A stretch of DNA of 64,000 nt, taken from assembly GCA_941918925.1 (NCBI GenBank), contig OW799233.1, forward strand, positions 123,158,333 to 123,222,332. Reading direction: 5' to 3'. A program made the translations under genes and the position numbers. Position 1 is the stretch's first letter, and the number at the start of each line of letters is the position of its first letter. Under the pieces are notes generated by a model, which was not told the DNA's origin, made no database searches, and saw only the letters and a list, made by a program, of their open reading frames with translations. This document shows, piece after piece, positions 1 through 11,058 of this stretch. The stretch is from Phyto melanocephala. Its lineage: Eukaryota > Arthropoda > Insecta > Diptera > Rhinophoridae.

Positions 1-324
1 GCAGTTGGGTTGTAAAGAAAGGTTGTATTTTCTAACAAGTTCTATATAATCACCACGACTTTTTCTGCAGAAACGAACTCGATGAACCCAATTTTCGAGC
101 ACTTTTTTTAATAAATCAAGTCGCACGTTCAATATTGACTTGTTAAGCTTGAAGAGAGTCTGCCTTATTTCGAAAGAACAAACAAGCAATAAATGTTATT
201 GCTTAATTGTATATCCCAATTAAATGGTGAAAAAATAAAACAGATTTTATAAATGCACTGCTATGAAATTGCATATTACTGTATATTTTACTCCCATTAC
301 CTACCTGACATTAAACCACAGTTT
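1..324. other. AT-rich DNA, no gene seen
   Basis: No reading frame with recognisable protein content, no RNA gene and no clear repeat boundary was seen. It precedes the first dispersed repeat copy. Confidence 0.5.
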
Positions 325-1003
325 TTTATACCCTTCACACAGTGAAAAAGGGTATATATAGGTTTGTCATTCCGTGTGAAATTTCTACAATTTTCATTTC
401 CGACCCCATAAAGTCGATTAAGCACTGTCCGTCTGTCCGTGTGTATGTTGAAATCAACTTTTTGAAGCCCCCCGATATCGCCTGGACCCGGGTGGGGTAT
501 TAAAATATCGGAAATATTCGGGAGTAGATCGGTATCAGAAACATCGGTACATAAACAACTGAGATATGAGCAAAAAACCACGACCACCTCGATTTTTTTT
601 TCACAAAAACAACATTACAACAACAACATACATGCATACAAACATGTATACTGGTTAGAGTAAACGTGGCATCGAATCCCAGCTGAGCCAAAAAATTTTT
701 TTTTAATTTTTTTTTTAAATTCTTTTTTTATTTTTTTTTTGTTTTATATTTATTATTTATATTAATTATTTTTTTAAAATTTTTTTTTTAATTTTTTTTT
801 AAATTTTTCTTTTTTAACATACATACGTAAATTGATAATTTTACAATGGGATGTTTTTATATATGTATGTTTTTTATATATGTATGTACGTATTTCATAT
901 GAGATGAATGGTGATACAAACTACTGTTATTGCATGACTACACGTTGTGAAGGGTATAAAAGATTCGGCACGGCCGAATATAGCACTCTTACTCGTTTAG
1001 AAT
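325..1003 (-). repeat. Dispersed repeat family A, copy 1
   Basis: This is one of about a dozen related copies in the window. In reverse orientation it runs from a short hairpin TTCGGCACGGCCGAA near 965..979, through TATACCC/GGGTATA motifs, to a body with conserved phrases such as GTCATTCCGTGTGAAATT. A T-rich tract of about 130 bp (690..820) separates the body from the tail. The open frames inside it are repeat artefacts. I do not know a published name for the family. It behaves as a non-coding mobile element. Confidence 0.75.
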
Positions 1004-1906
1004 CAATTTTAACGATTTGATGAACATATTTTAAATTTTAATTTATGTAAATCATGAAAATGTTTGTTGACCAAATAACATAATATTTGTTAAGGGTTTT
1101 TTTTTCAAATACATATTGTACAATAAATTATGTAAAATATTCACGTAGTTACCTGTAGAAAACAACAATTGAAAAATAACGAAAATGAATGACTTTCTTA
1201 TATAATTTAAGGGATAAATGTCCCAACAACAAAAATGTACATTGTTAAGGATTTTCCAAAGAATTCGTAAAAAAAAACAATAAAGAGAGATCCAATGGAA
1301 AACGGTGTTTTCTTTAATTGATAAACATCTTTTGAGTAGAGTAAAGTCCACTACTTTATTTTCTTTAAAATCTAAAGAATAAAATTACAAATTTTAGATT
1401 AACCCTAAAACGTGTAGAAAGGTTGAATATATATAAAAATGGCTAAAAAGTTGCTTAAAAACAAACTTATTTGATAGGTTATGTATATCATTTAAGGTGC
1501 CTTTAGATGAAATGTATTTTACATATGACTTGCCGACTTTGAAATCTATATGTTATTTCGTATGTCTGTCAAAATTGTCATTTTGCAGATGGTAGTATAA
1601 TTTTATTTTATTAAGTTTCAATAACATGTTTTGTGTGCTAGCTTTTGTAAAAATAATTCGTATAAATAAAGCCTTCAAAATATATATTCAGGAAATTTCA
1701 CAATGTAAAATGAACTAGCAAACATTTTTCAAATGTTTTATTGGGAAATTTTATTTATTTTCAAGCAAACTGAATTTTTAGACCAAAAGAAACACACTTT
1801 AATTGAAAATTTTTTATATGACTTTTACATATATATTTCACACAAGCAATGTTTCAAAAGTTTTACACGACATATGTATGTACATATATAGTTGTGTACT
1901 TAAAAG
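1004..1906. other. Intergenic AT-rich DNA
   Basis: No coding or structural signal was recognised between two copies of repeat family A. Confidence 0.5.
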
Positions 1907-2720
1907 TTTTTATACCCTCCACACAGTGAAAAAGGGTATATAGGGTATAGGTTTGTCATTCCGTGTGAAATTTCTGCAATTTTCATTTCCGACCCCATAA
2001 AGTATATATTTTCTGAAAGCTTATGAATAGGGGAGTCGATTAAGCTCTGTCAGTCTGTCCGACTGACCGTGTGTATGTTGAAATCAGCTTTTTGAAGCCC
2101 CCTGACATCGCCTCGACCCGGGTAAGGTATTAAAATATCAGAAATATTCTGGAGTAGATACGTATCGAACATCGGTACATAAACAACTGAGATATGAGCA
2201 AAAACCCAGGGCCACCTCGTTTTTTTAACACAAAAACAACATACAACAACAACATAAATACATACAAACGTGGTTAGTAAACGTGGCATCGAACCCAAGA
2301 TGAGCCAAAAAAAGATTATTTTTTATTTTATAAATTATTTATATTTTAATTAATTTTTTTTATATTTTATTTTATTCTTATTTTTTTTTTTTCTTAATAT
2401 TTTAATTTTTTTTTAAATTTTTTTGTTTTTAATTTCTTTTTTAATTTGTTTTTTTTTTTATATTTTTATTATTTTTAAAAATTTTTTTTTTTAATTTTTT
2501 TTACTAATTTTTTTTTGGTTTTATTTTGTTTAAATTTTTTTTTTATTATTTAAGTTTTTTTCATATTTTTTTTTAAAACACACGTAATTTTATAATTTTA
2601 CAATGGGACGTTTTTATATATGGATGTTTTTTATATGTATGTATGTACGTATTTCATATGAGATGAATGGTGATACATACTATTGTTATTGCGTGACTAC
2701 ACGTTGTGAACTTTACTTGT
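1907..2720 (-). repeat. Dispersed repeat family A, copy 2
   Basis: Same order and orientation as the copy at 325..1003, about 80% alike by eye, but the T-rich spacer has expanded to about 280 bp (2310..2580). The copy is cut off just after the phrase CTACACGTTGTGAA, so the TTCGG hairpin end is missing. The frame at 2050..2298 is repeat-derived. Confidence 0.72.
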
Positions 2721-4043
2721 TGAACGTTACTTGTTTAAATACATTTCGTCAGAAAGGCACTTTTATTAATCATTAAAAATATCAATAATAATAACAAAGT
2801 CTTTCTTTATGTCGCCTAATCTGCATATTTTTGTTTTTTGTATGTGAAAAATAGGAGGAAATTAAATTAAATTTTTAAGAAAATTTCGATAGTTAAACTA
2901 CGTACTTTTTACTGAGATTCTATTATTGACCTTATGACTAGACTGTTCTTAAGTTCGGTTGACAATGTTAGCAAAAATTCACAAGAAATAGTCGATTAAT
3001 GTAGTGAATAAGAGATGCTGGACCCCATTTATCTGGATATGTATACAGGCAAAGGTCGCTATAACGAATATCGCTTTAACAAAAATTCAATATAACGAAC
3101 TGTATAATTTGTTGATATTGACTACCTCTTACATAAAGCGAATGGTAAGAAAAAACCAGCAAAAAACAAAATGCAAACTATTAACGTAATTTTTAACATT
3201 AGCTACATTATAATACGAATGTTTGATCCATCCCAATAAACAATAGTACTACGGATGAAGCATGTTTGTAAGGGAGAAATGTAATAGTTTTACTTACAAA
3301 CTAGCTTACGGAGAACATGAAATTTGTCTGGTAAGTTCTTGCTTTATAGAATTACTTTTTAAGCACAAAATACGCGTTTCGCAAAGCCTATTATGATATG
3401 TACAGTATAGTTTTAGAAAAGTTTATATGACAAGTTGGTAAATGGTAAATATAACACTTAAATATACTGCGGTGACCACTCGACCGTAATCTAAATAGTT
3501 GTAAACGATTTTTAATCTAAAACTATAACTTTATTTTATCTATTTTTTTATCTATTTATTTATTTCGATCTAAATTTACTTTCTAAAGAAAATTCTAAAA
3601 CAAAAAAAAAAAACAAAAAACAACGAAACATTTTTTAAGCGGGTGTTTAAGTTGTTAGACTACATTCTCTTTGTTTTTTGTTTGTTTCGCTTAAAACTCC
3701 TACAGAATGAAGATTAAAAAAAAGAAAAAAAAATATCAAAGACCCCTTATGACCAAACTAGGGGTTAATACGTGCAGACAAAACAAAAAATAATAGACAA
3801 CTTCTTAAATTTTCTTTTAACTAGAAGTAGACAAAACAAAATAAAAGAAACCGGTTAAACAACAGGTTGTTTACCTAAAGTAATCTACAGTCTAGACGCA
3901 GGCGTGAGTACCTACCTGTGAGAGGAAGTGCACAAGTACAATAAATGTGTTCGTGTTCGGTCTCAGATTTTTGGTTTGAAACATTTATTTTTCTTTTTGT
4001 TTTGATTTCAAAAGTATGTATTTGTTGTTAAAAAGTTACCCTG
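2721..4043. other. Intergenic AT-rich DNA
   Basis: No gene seen. A patch near 3050..3105 repeats short ATAACGAA-type words and could be an old transposon end, but this is not supported further. Confidence 0.4.
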
Positions 4044-4048
4044 TAGGA

Positions 4049-4503
4049 AATGTCACTAGTGAATCAGTACTGATTCACTGTTGACACTGTCCCCAGTACT
4101 ACTGACTTATTATACCCCCGACAATGCTTTTTTACATTTATCATGTGCGTGTCATTGGAAATCTACTGATACTGGTACTACTGAGAAGGTAGTTGTAGAC
4201 ATTGTCACCATAGATTCACTAGTTCATTTTAGTAATTCTAGTCTACACTTTTGGTACTTTTATGGTGTAAATGTCAGTAGTGAATCTGTACTGACCCACT
4301 GTTGACACAGTCACCAGTACTAGTGCCTTATTATACCCCCGACAATGCTTTTTTACTATAGACATTTATAAAGTGCGTGTCATTGGAAATCTACTACTGA
4401 CACTGGTACTACTGAGTAGGTAGTTCTTTAAGGACCATATGTAGACATTGTCACCATAGATTCAATAGTTTATTTAAGTAATTCTAGTCTACACTTTTGA
4501 TAC
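4049..4503. repeat. Tandem duplication, two units of about 220 bp
   Basis: Two adjacent imperfect copies, about 4049..4268 and 4269..4503. Both contain, in the same order, TTATTATACCCCCGACAATG, GTGCGTGTCATTGGAAATC and TTCTAGTCTACACTTTTG. The second unit has small insertions, for example near 4425..4440. The unit itself is rich in short CACTGTTGACA/GTACTACTGA words. The open frame at 4081..4305 spans the junction and is not a convincing gene. Confidence 0.8.
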
Positions 4504-5044
4504 TTTTCTGAAATAGACGTCGTTAATGAAACTTTTGTTATAATATGATGTTTTATTAAAAAAAATTAAGGAATTCATTAAATATCAAATATTAAAAGTA
4601 AATTAGGTACATTTCATTTAATTAGAACACTTATTTATTGTGTATACATTTTTTTCTCATCAAAGAAAATGAAAAAAATGTAGACACTTTGTTGACAATG
4701 TCGCCAAGAAGTCACCACAATAGTCGACAAAACTGGTGACTTGGAGACTTGCCCCAGGTTTTCTTCAGGGTATGAATATTATTAGTTCTTTAAAAATGGT
4801 ATTGTTGTAGTTGTTGTTAATGGTAATCGATATGTGAGATCAAATCTTTTCTTACATATTTAGTTCTCTGCTTTTGCTTTTTTTTGAGGTGTTTTATTTT
4901 TAAATTAATTTGAAACTTATTTTTTTTTTGTTAGTTTTATTAATTGTTTACAGTGAAAATAAACATGTGGAAATTTGTATTGTATTTTGATTATTTCTTA
5001 CTAGAGGTATTCACGTCAGTTTTTTATTCTTGCAAAATTAACTT

Positions 5045-5218
5045 GTTATAATTTTTAATGCACACTCTAGGTTTTAATGCTAAATTCGGTTCCAACATTA
5101 AAAAAAAGCAGTTATTAAAACCTTGTTAAAACCATCTTGAAACCTTTTTTGTTTTAGGTTTAAGTAGATTTTATGAAATACAACCTTGTTGTAGGTGCAC
5201 TAAATTTAGTTCCAAAAC
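5045..5218 (+). repeat. Fragment of the TGTTTTCACAC MITE family
   Basis: The block with AAACCATCTTGAAACCTTTT and TATGAAATACAACCTTGTTG matches the interior of the complete element at 41682..42009 in the same orientation. Its terminal inverted repeats are degraded. Confidence 0.6.
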
Positions 5219-5422
5219 GTTAAAATTCTTAAAAATAGCTGATATTGTTAGATGGCGCTAAATAAAAAAATATTTTAACAAGTGAAATAAAAAAAAACAA
5301 AACAAAATCAATGGATGCAGCAACAACAACACAAAAACAATTAAAAGTGTTATGTTCGGCCGTGCCGAATATTATATACCCTTCACAAAGTGTAGTCATG
5401 CAATTGTTTGTATCACCATTCA

Positions 5423-5442
5423 TCTATATATATAAAAGTGAA

Positions 5443-5481
<39 letters not shown>

Positions 5482-6302
5482 GCTATAGACTCTGAAACTG
5501 CAAAACCGATCGGGCTCAAACTTTGGTAAGTTGTTGTACACATACCGGGGAGTGTTTATGGATGAAAAAATGTGGGCGGTGCCACGCCCATAAAAAATTA
5601 GTTATCAGTTTTAGCTACTTGCACTTGACCGATTTTTCTGAAACTTTGCACACATATCGAGCTGTCATGACTAAATAATTTCGTGATAAGAAAAGTGGGC
5701 GGGGCCACGCCCCTAAAAAAGTTTTAATTTTGAGGTACTTGCACTGAACCGATTTTTCTGAAACTTTGCACACATATTAAGCTGTCGTGACTTTATAATT
5801 CTGTGATTAAAAAAGTGGGCGGGGCCACGCCCATAAAAAAAGGGTACAATTTTGAGGTACTTGCACCAGACCGATTTTTCTGAAGCTTTGCACACATATT
5901 GAGCTGTCATGACTAAATAATTTTGTGATTAGAAAAGTGGGCAGTGCCACGCCTATAAAAAAAAGGTGTAATTTTGAGGTACTTGCACTTGACCGATTAT
6001 TCTGAAACTTTGCACACATATTGAACTGTTATGACTTTACAATTTCGTGATTAGAAAAGTGGGCAGGGCCACGCCCATAAAAAAATTTTAATTTTGAGGT
6101 ACTTGCACTGTTCCGATTTTTCTGAAACTTTGCACACATATTGAGCTGTTATGACTTTACAATGTCGTGACTAGAAAAGTGGGCAATGCCACGCCCATAA
6201 AAAAATTATAATTTTTAGGTTTTTGCACTTGATATTCAATTAAAATTCAGAATGCATTTCGATTCATTAAGGGGCGTAGCAACGCGCGCCGGGTTTGGCT
6301 AG
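5423..6302 (+). mobile_element. Non-autonomous Helitron-like element, copy 1
   Basis: It starts TCTATATATATAAAAGTG and ends GCGCGCCGGGTTTGGCTAG. It sits between A (5422) and T (6303), which is the Helitron rule: 5' TC, 3' CTRR, insertion at A|T with no target duplication. A GT microsatellite follows the 5' end. The interior is a minisatellite of about 115 bp units, each carrying a G/C palindrome close to GGGCGGGGCCACGCCC and the phrase CTGAAACTTTGCACACATAT. No Rep/helicase is encoded, and the minus-strand frames at 5713..6019 are products of the repeat. Confidence 0.88.
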
Positions 6303-6715
6303 TCTCATATAAAATACGTACGTACATACATGTAAAACACAATGGTATGTGTTGAGTTTACGTATCTGTTTCTAAAAAAAATATATTAAAAACAAAAAAA
6401 TAATAATAATAATAAAAATTACAAAAACAAATTAAAAAAAAAAATTAAAAAAAAAAAATTAAAAAAAAAATATAAAAAATATATAAAATAAAAAAATAAA
6501 AAAAAAAAAAATTTTATTTTGGCTCAGCTGGGATTCGATGTCACGTTTACTCTAACCAGTATATACAGTTGTGTTCAAAAAAATAGGAGTCTATTTTATT
6601 TTTTACAAAACAAACAAAATTTTATTTCACTTATTTTTTTTTTTTTGTAACAATAAACAAGGAATTCTTAAGAAATTATTACATAATTCCAGAGGTGATT
6701 AAAGCTATAAAAATA

Positions 6716-7480
6716 TCTGTGGTCGCAAGGAAAAACAAGGTATCTCCATTTTTTTTAAAACACGAGAAAAACGCATTTAAAGTTTTCGACATATTTTACT
6801 AGTTTTTTTTTTGAATTCATATTCTAATGTCTGCGCATTAAAAAAAACATAATTTTACATCCTGTTGAACATTTTGGGTTGCAGTAAAAAACTTTTTACC
6901 CGTCAGAAGCGAAAATCAAGGTCAGTTACCTGATTTTTACCTAAAAATGGAGTTACCTGGTTTTTCCTAAAAATTTCATTGTTTGAATTTATTCTTATAT
7001 TTTATGGAGTTAAGGCAAGTTTTCATCGTTTTATGCATCGTCTTATGGAGAAGATCGTCAAGGTTGCAGCAAAAGAGACTAAACTTGTAATTTTAAATTG
7101 TTATCAAAAAAAGTAATGAATTTCGTATTGATTTTAAAATCGAAAATTTTCCATTTTTTAGTTTTTAGTTTGCTGTTGTATGTTAATGATACAATTCTAG
7201 TTTCAATTATTGTTTACATCAACGATCAATCTCCTAGTGTTTTTCTTTAAGATATAATGGAGTTACCTGATTTTTCCTTAAAACACATGGAGTTACCTTT
7301 TTTTTTTCCTAAAAACTGGTATTTAAGCGATTTTTATTTTGTAGATTACTCTTAAATGTGATACTTTTTCAAAATTTTGATCTGACAGAGTGATGGTAAA
7401 TCCAAAATCCATAAAATTTTTGGTGTTTTTTCAACTTTTTGGAAAAATGGAGTTACCTTGTTTTTCCTTGCGACCACAGA
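6716..7480. mobile_element. MITE nested in the Tc1-like element
   Basis: Inverted ends TCTGTGGTCGCAAGGAAAAA... run about 38 bp with one or two differences and are flanked by TA at 6714..6715 and 7481..7482. The interior repeats the phrase ATGGAGTTACCTGATTTTTC several times (near 6951, 7258 and 7288), echoing the inverted repeat itself. It encodes nothing. It lies downstream of the transposase stop, so it need not disrupt the gene. Confidence 0.88.
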
Positions 7481-7601
7481 TATATACATTTTTAACAAAA
7501 CATGATAAAAATCCATTGTTCAAAATAATAAGAGTATTATACTTTTCATTAAAAAATGTTAACAAAAAAAATTCAAAACAAGCTTAAAACGTTCAGAATG
7601 T

Positions 7602-8594
7602 TTAATATTTTGTAGAAAAACCTCGGTTCTTAACAACGGCGGCACATCGCCGCGGCATGGAGTCGATGAGGTCTCTACAACGGTTTGCTGGGATGTTACT
7701 CCACGCATCCTGAACTGTGCACCATAAAGCCTTAGCATTAGACGGTTTCTTTTCGGAAACATATTTTTTAACATCTCCCCATAAGTGTTCTATGGGGTTG
7801 AGGTCAGGGGACTGAGCAGGCCATGGCATAACCTCAACCCCTTTGGCACGAAACCATTCTTTCGCTAGTTTACTGGTATGTTTCGGGTCATTGTCTTGTT
7901 GGTAGATCCATTTCAGAGGCATATTCCACTCTGCGTATGGTAGCATGACATTATCTAAAATTTCGACGTACACTCGTTGGTCCATGATCCCTTTTACTTC
8001 ATATAATGGACCAACACCATTGTAACAAAAACATCCCCAAATCATAACTTTTGCTCCACCATGTTTGACGGTCTTTCTGGTGAATTGTGGGAGATATTCC
8101 GTACTGGGTGGACGTCGGACATATTGTTTAGAACCAGTTCCTCCAAATAGAACGATCTTACTTTCATCCGTCCACAATACGTTTCGCCATTTTTCTTTAG
8201 GCCAGTTTACATGTTCCTGGGCGAATTTCAAACGTGCGTCTGCCTGCTTTTTGGTAAGTAAGGGTACATTTCTGGGACTTCTGGCAAATAAATTATTTTC
8301 GCCTAAACGTCTTCGAATAGTAACGGTGCTTACGCTTAGATTAAGATCCTTTTGGATCTTTTTTGATGACGCAGAAGGATCAGCCTTACTAAAACGTACT
8401 ATGCGACGGTCATCTATGGGCGTTGTTTTACGTTTTCGGTCTCGAGTTTCGTCTTTCGTATACCGTAAAGCATTGGCTATCATCTGGTCTGAACACGACA
8501 TTATTTGTTTTATTTCCCGATAAGTTTTGCCTTCATTCCTAAGATTTTTTATTAAATTTCTTTTCTCTTCGGTGCAATGCTTACCACGCCCCAC
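7602..8594 (-). CDS. Tc1-like transposase, DD34E, intact
   Basis: An uninterrupted 330-residue frame, the normal length for Tc1-like transposases, which cut and paste their own element at TA sites. The N-terminal third is the paired helix-turn-helix DNA-binding region (EEKRNLIKNLRNEGKTYREI near residues 9..28). The catalytic residues are visible: Asp143 in WTDESK, Asp234 in QQDNDPKHTSK and Glu269 in SPDLNPIEHLW. There are 34 residues between the last two, hence DD34E. The start is the Met of MGRGKHCTEEK. With matching inverted repeats on both sides, the element could still be active or only recently silenced. It is a mobile-element gene, not a host gene. Confidence 0.95.
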   Translation of the reverse strand: MGRGKHCTEEKRNLIKNLRNEGKTYREIKQIMSCSDQMIANALRYTKDETRDRKRKTTPIDDRRIVRFSKADPSASSKKIQKDLNLSVSTVTIRRRLGENNLFARSPRNVPLLTKKQADARLKFAQEHVNWPKEKWRNVLWTDESKIVLFGGTGSKQYVRRPPSTEYLPQFTRKTVKHGGAKVMIWGCFCYNGVGPLYEVKGIMDQRVYVEILDNVMLPYAEWNMPLKWIYQQDNDPKHTSKLAKEWFRAKGVEVMPWPAQSPDLNPIEHLWGDVKKYVSEKKPSNAKALWCTVQDAWSNIPANRCRDLIDSMPRRCAAVVKNRGFSTKY

Positions 8595-9250
8595 TATTAA
8601 AAAAAATGTAAAAAAAAATTAAAAAACTATAACCTAGAGCTTATTTATACTTCCTTTTTGAATTTATAGCTTAAATTTAAAAATTTTAGCAATTAAATTT
8701 CTTAGTTAATGCAAATACTCCTATTTTTATGATCAATGCACTTTGGAACCAAAAATGGAAATAAATTAATAGCAGCATAAATACTACAATTAGCTTCATT
8801 ATTCCTTTTGTGTTTTACTTTCCACATTCCGTACTAAGTACCGTTAGAATATGGCTTACTTAAAAAGTTGCCAAATTTCTAAAAATCTATTGAATAAATA
8901 TATGATACGGTAACTCCTATTTTTTTGAACACAGCTGTATGTATGTTGTTGTGGTGGTTTTTTGCTCATATCTCATAAAGTTATAGGGCGATTGTGCTGA
9001 ATTTCAATAGCGATTCATTCCCGGATATTTCCAAAAGATTGATACCATACTCAGATATGAGGAACATATAGTTGCTTCTAAAAGTTGATTTCAACCAACA
9101 CACGGACAAACGGTCAGGGCTTAATCGACTTCTCTATTCATAAGCTTTCAGAAAATATATACCTTACGGGGTCGGAAATGAAAATTGTAGAAATTATAAA
9201 AGGAATGACAAAGCTATATATACCCTTGTACACCACAGGTGAAGGGTATA

Positions 9251-9655
9251 AAAAAAATTTTTGCTCAGCTGGGATTCGATGCCACGTTTACTCTAACCAG
9301 TATATATGTATGTTGTTTTTGTAATTGTGAAAAAACGAGGTGGTCGTGGTTTTTTGCTCATATCTCAGAAAGTTATAGGGCGATTGTGCTGAATTTCAAT
9401 ATCGATTCATTCCCGGATATTTCCAAAAGATTGATACCATACTCAGATCTGAGGAACATACAGTTGCTTCTAAAAGTTAATTTCAACCAACACACGGACA
9501 GACGGTCAGGACTTAAACGACTCCTCTATTCATAAGATTTCAGAAAATATATACTTTATGGGTTCGGAAATGAAAATTGTAGAAATTACAAAAGGAATGA
9601 CAAAGCTATATATACCCTTGTGCAGCACAGGTGAAGGATATAAAAGTATCTCCAT
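9251..9655 (+). repeat. Dispersed repeat family A, copy 4 (partial)
   Basis: It begins directly at the end of the preceding copy, with GCTCAGCTGGGATTCGATGC, and runs to GGTGAAGGATATAAAAG. The hairpin half is missing. The body is very close to that of copies 3 and 5, so this looks like a partial tandem copy. Confidence 0.75.
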
Positions 9656-9854
9656 AATTTTCAACCACTTTTAAACTATTTATTTACAGAAAATAAATTA
9701 ATTTTTATTTTGGAGTGCATCGCAAAAATTTTCTTAGTTTTTCCTACAAACAAAAACAGCTGTTACACAGTGTGAAACAAATATTTTAACAAAAGTATTA
9801 AAAAAAATTCAAGAAATACACTTTTTTCAACGAGAAATTAATGCTATTTTAAAA

Positions 9855-10492
9855 TAAGTAAAAGTGCTATATTCGGCCGTGCCGAATCTTATATACCCTT
9901 CACAACGTGTAGTCATACAATTACAATTGTTTGTATCACCATTCATCTCATATGAAATACGTACATACACATACAAAACATCCCATTGCAAAATTATAAA
10001 TTGAGTTTACGTATGTATGTTTCCAAAAAAAAAAAAAAATTTTTTTTAAAAATCTAAAAAATTTTTTTTTTAAAATAAAAAAAAATAATAAAAATATTAA
10101 TAATATATAAAATAAAAATTTTTTTTTTTGGCTTCGCTGGAATTCGATGCCACGTTTACTCTAACCAGTATTTATGTATGTTGTTGTTGTAATTGTGAAA
10201 AAAGTCGAGGTGGTCGTGGTTTTTTGCTCATATCTCATAAAGTTATAGGGCGATTGTGCTAAATTTCAATAGCGATTCATTCCCGGATATTTCCAAAAGA
10301 TTGATACCATACTCAGGTTTCTAAAAGTTGATTTCAACCAACAGACGGACAGATGGTCAGGGCTTAATCGACTCCTCTATTCATTAGCTTTCAGAAAATA
10401 TATACTTTATGTGGTCTGAAATGAAAATTGTAGAAATTACAAACGGAATGACAAAGCTATATATACCCTTGTGCACCACAGGTGAAGGGTAT
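9855..10492 (+). repeat. Dispersed repeat family A, copy 5 (full and uninterrupted)
   Basis: The clearest complete copy. It has the hairpin TTCGGCCGTGCCGAA, TTATATACCCTTCAC, an A-rich spacer (10022..10125), GGAATTCGATGCCACG, the body with CATTCCCGGATATTTCCAAA, and an end in GGTGAAGGGTAT. The frame is riddled with stops. It is used here as the reference for the other copies. Confidence 0.8.
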
Positions 10493-11058
10493 TCAAATTT
10501 ATTGGACATAGTCTGACTTAAAAACAAATTTAACTAAACTTGTATTGTGAACGCAAAATCATCTGCTAGTGGTTTTAATGTAAAAACCATGTTTAAACTT
10601 TATAGGCCAATATTACAACTTCCCGTTAGTTAAAGGTAGGATTTTTGTCGGACCGATAAATGGCTTTGCTTTATAAAGCTTTCGTTTATTATTTTTTAAT
10701 CCATTAAATAATATTATTATTAATGATAATACATAATAAAAAAAGGAAGTTGTAATAATACAAAGCTATTAATCGGTTAGTTAAAAAATTTTTAAAAGGT
10801 CTTAATACAATACTTTTCTTTCATTTTCAAATCTTTGGAAAATTATGACACTTTTTTGGACTTTTTTTTGTAAATACAACAAATATTTTTTTTATATAAT
10901 TGCCTTTTACAGTGTGCACAATTCAATGCTATATTATTATTTATAATTTGTACATAGCTTATAAAAACTCTATAATTTTTAAAATTCATTGTCATTTAAA
11001 ACAAAATTTTTCAAATTATATACTAATACTCATTTTTAATTTATTTTCTTCATTTTAG
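10493..11058. other. AT-rich DNA upstream of the STAT gene
   Basis: Non-coding. A short inverted pair (ATTACAACTTCC near 10612 and its complement near 10746..10757) suggests a small degraded MITE of about 150 bp. A pyrimidine-rich tract ending in AG at 11057..11058 could be a splice acceptor. Confidence 0.4.

Larger units (their letters stand above)
6566..8937 (-). mobile_element. Complete Tc1-like transposon with intact transposase
   Basis: The 25 bp terminal inverted repeats differ at one position: CAGTTGTGTTCAAAAAAATA at the left, and its counterpart with CAGCTGTG at the right end. TA duplications lie at 6564..6565 and 8938..8939. The element contains one long transposase gene (minus strand) and a nested 765 bp MITE at 6716..7480. 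Without the MITE it would be about 1.6 kb, a usual Tc1 length. Confidence 0.93.
5340..9250 (+). repeat. Repeat family A, copy 3, split by a Helitron and a Tc1-like element
   Basis: The family A copy is in three pieces: 5340..5422 (hairpin end TTCGGCCGTGCCGAA), 6303..6565 (middle with A-rich spacer and CAGCTGGGATTCGATG), and 8938..9250 (body ending in GGTGAAGGGTATA). Removing 5423..6302 and 6566..8937 restores an order matching the uninterrupted copy at 9855..10492. This fixes the boundaries of both inserted elements. Confidence 0.85.

Noticed and set aside
5713..6019. Overlapping minus-strand frames with repeated FFYGRGPAHFFNH-like text (also at 13871, 31804 and 32239)
   Set aside because: They are translations of the Helitron minisatellite units, and every copy of the unit gives the same artefact.
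5580..6200. CRISPR-like regular repeats
   Set aside because: The units are contiguous about 115 bp tandem repeats with no unique spacers, in a eukaryotic Helitron.
8065..8523. 152-codon plus-strand frame
   Set aside because: Exact antisense shadow of the Tc1 transposase gene, with no protein similarity of its own.
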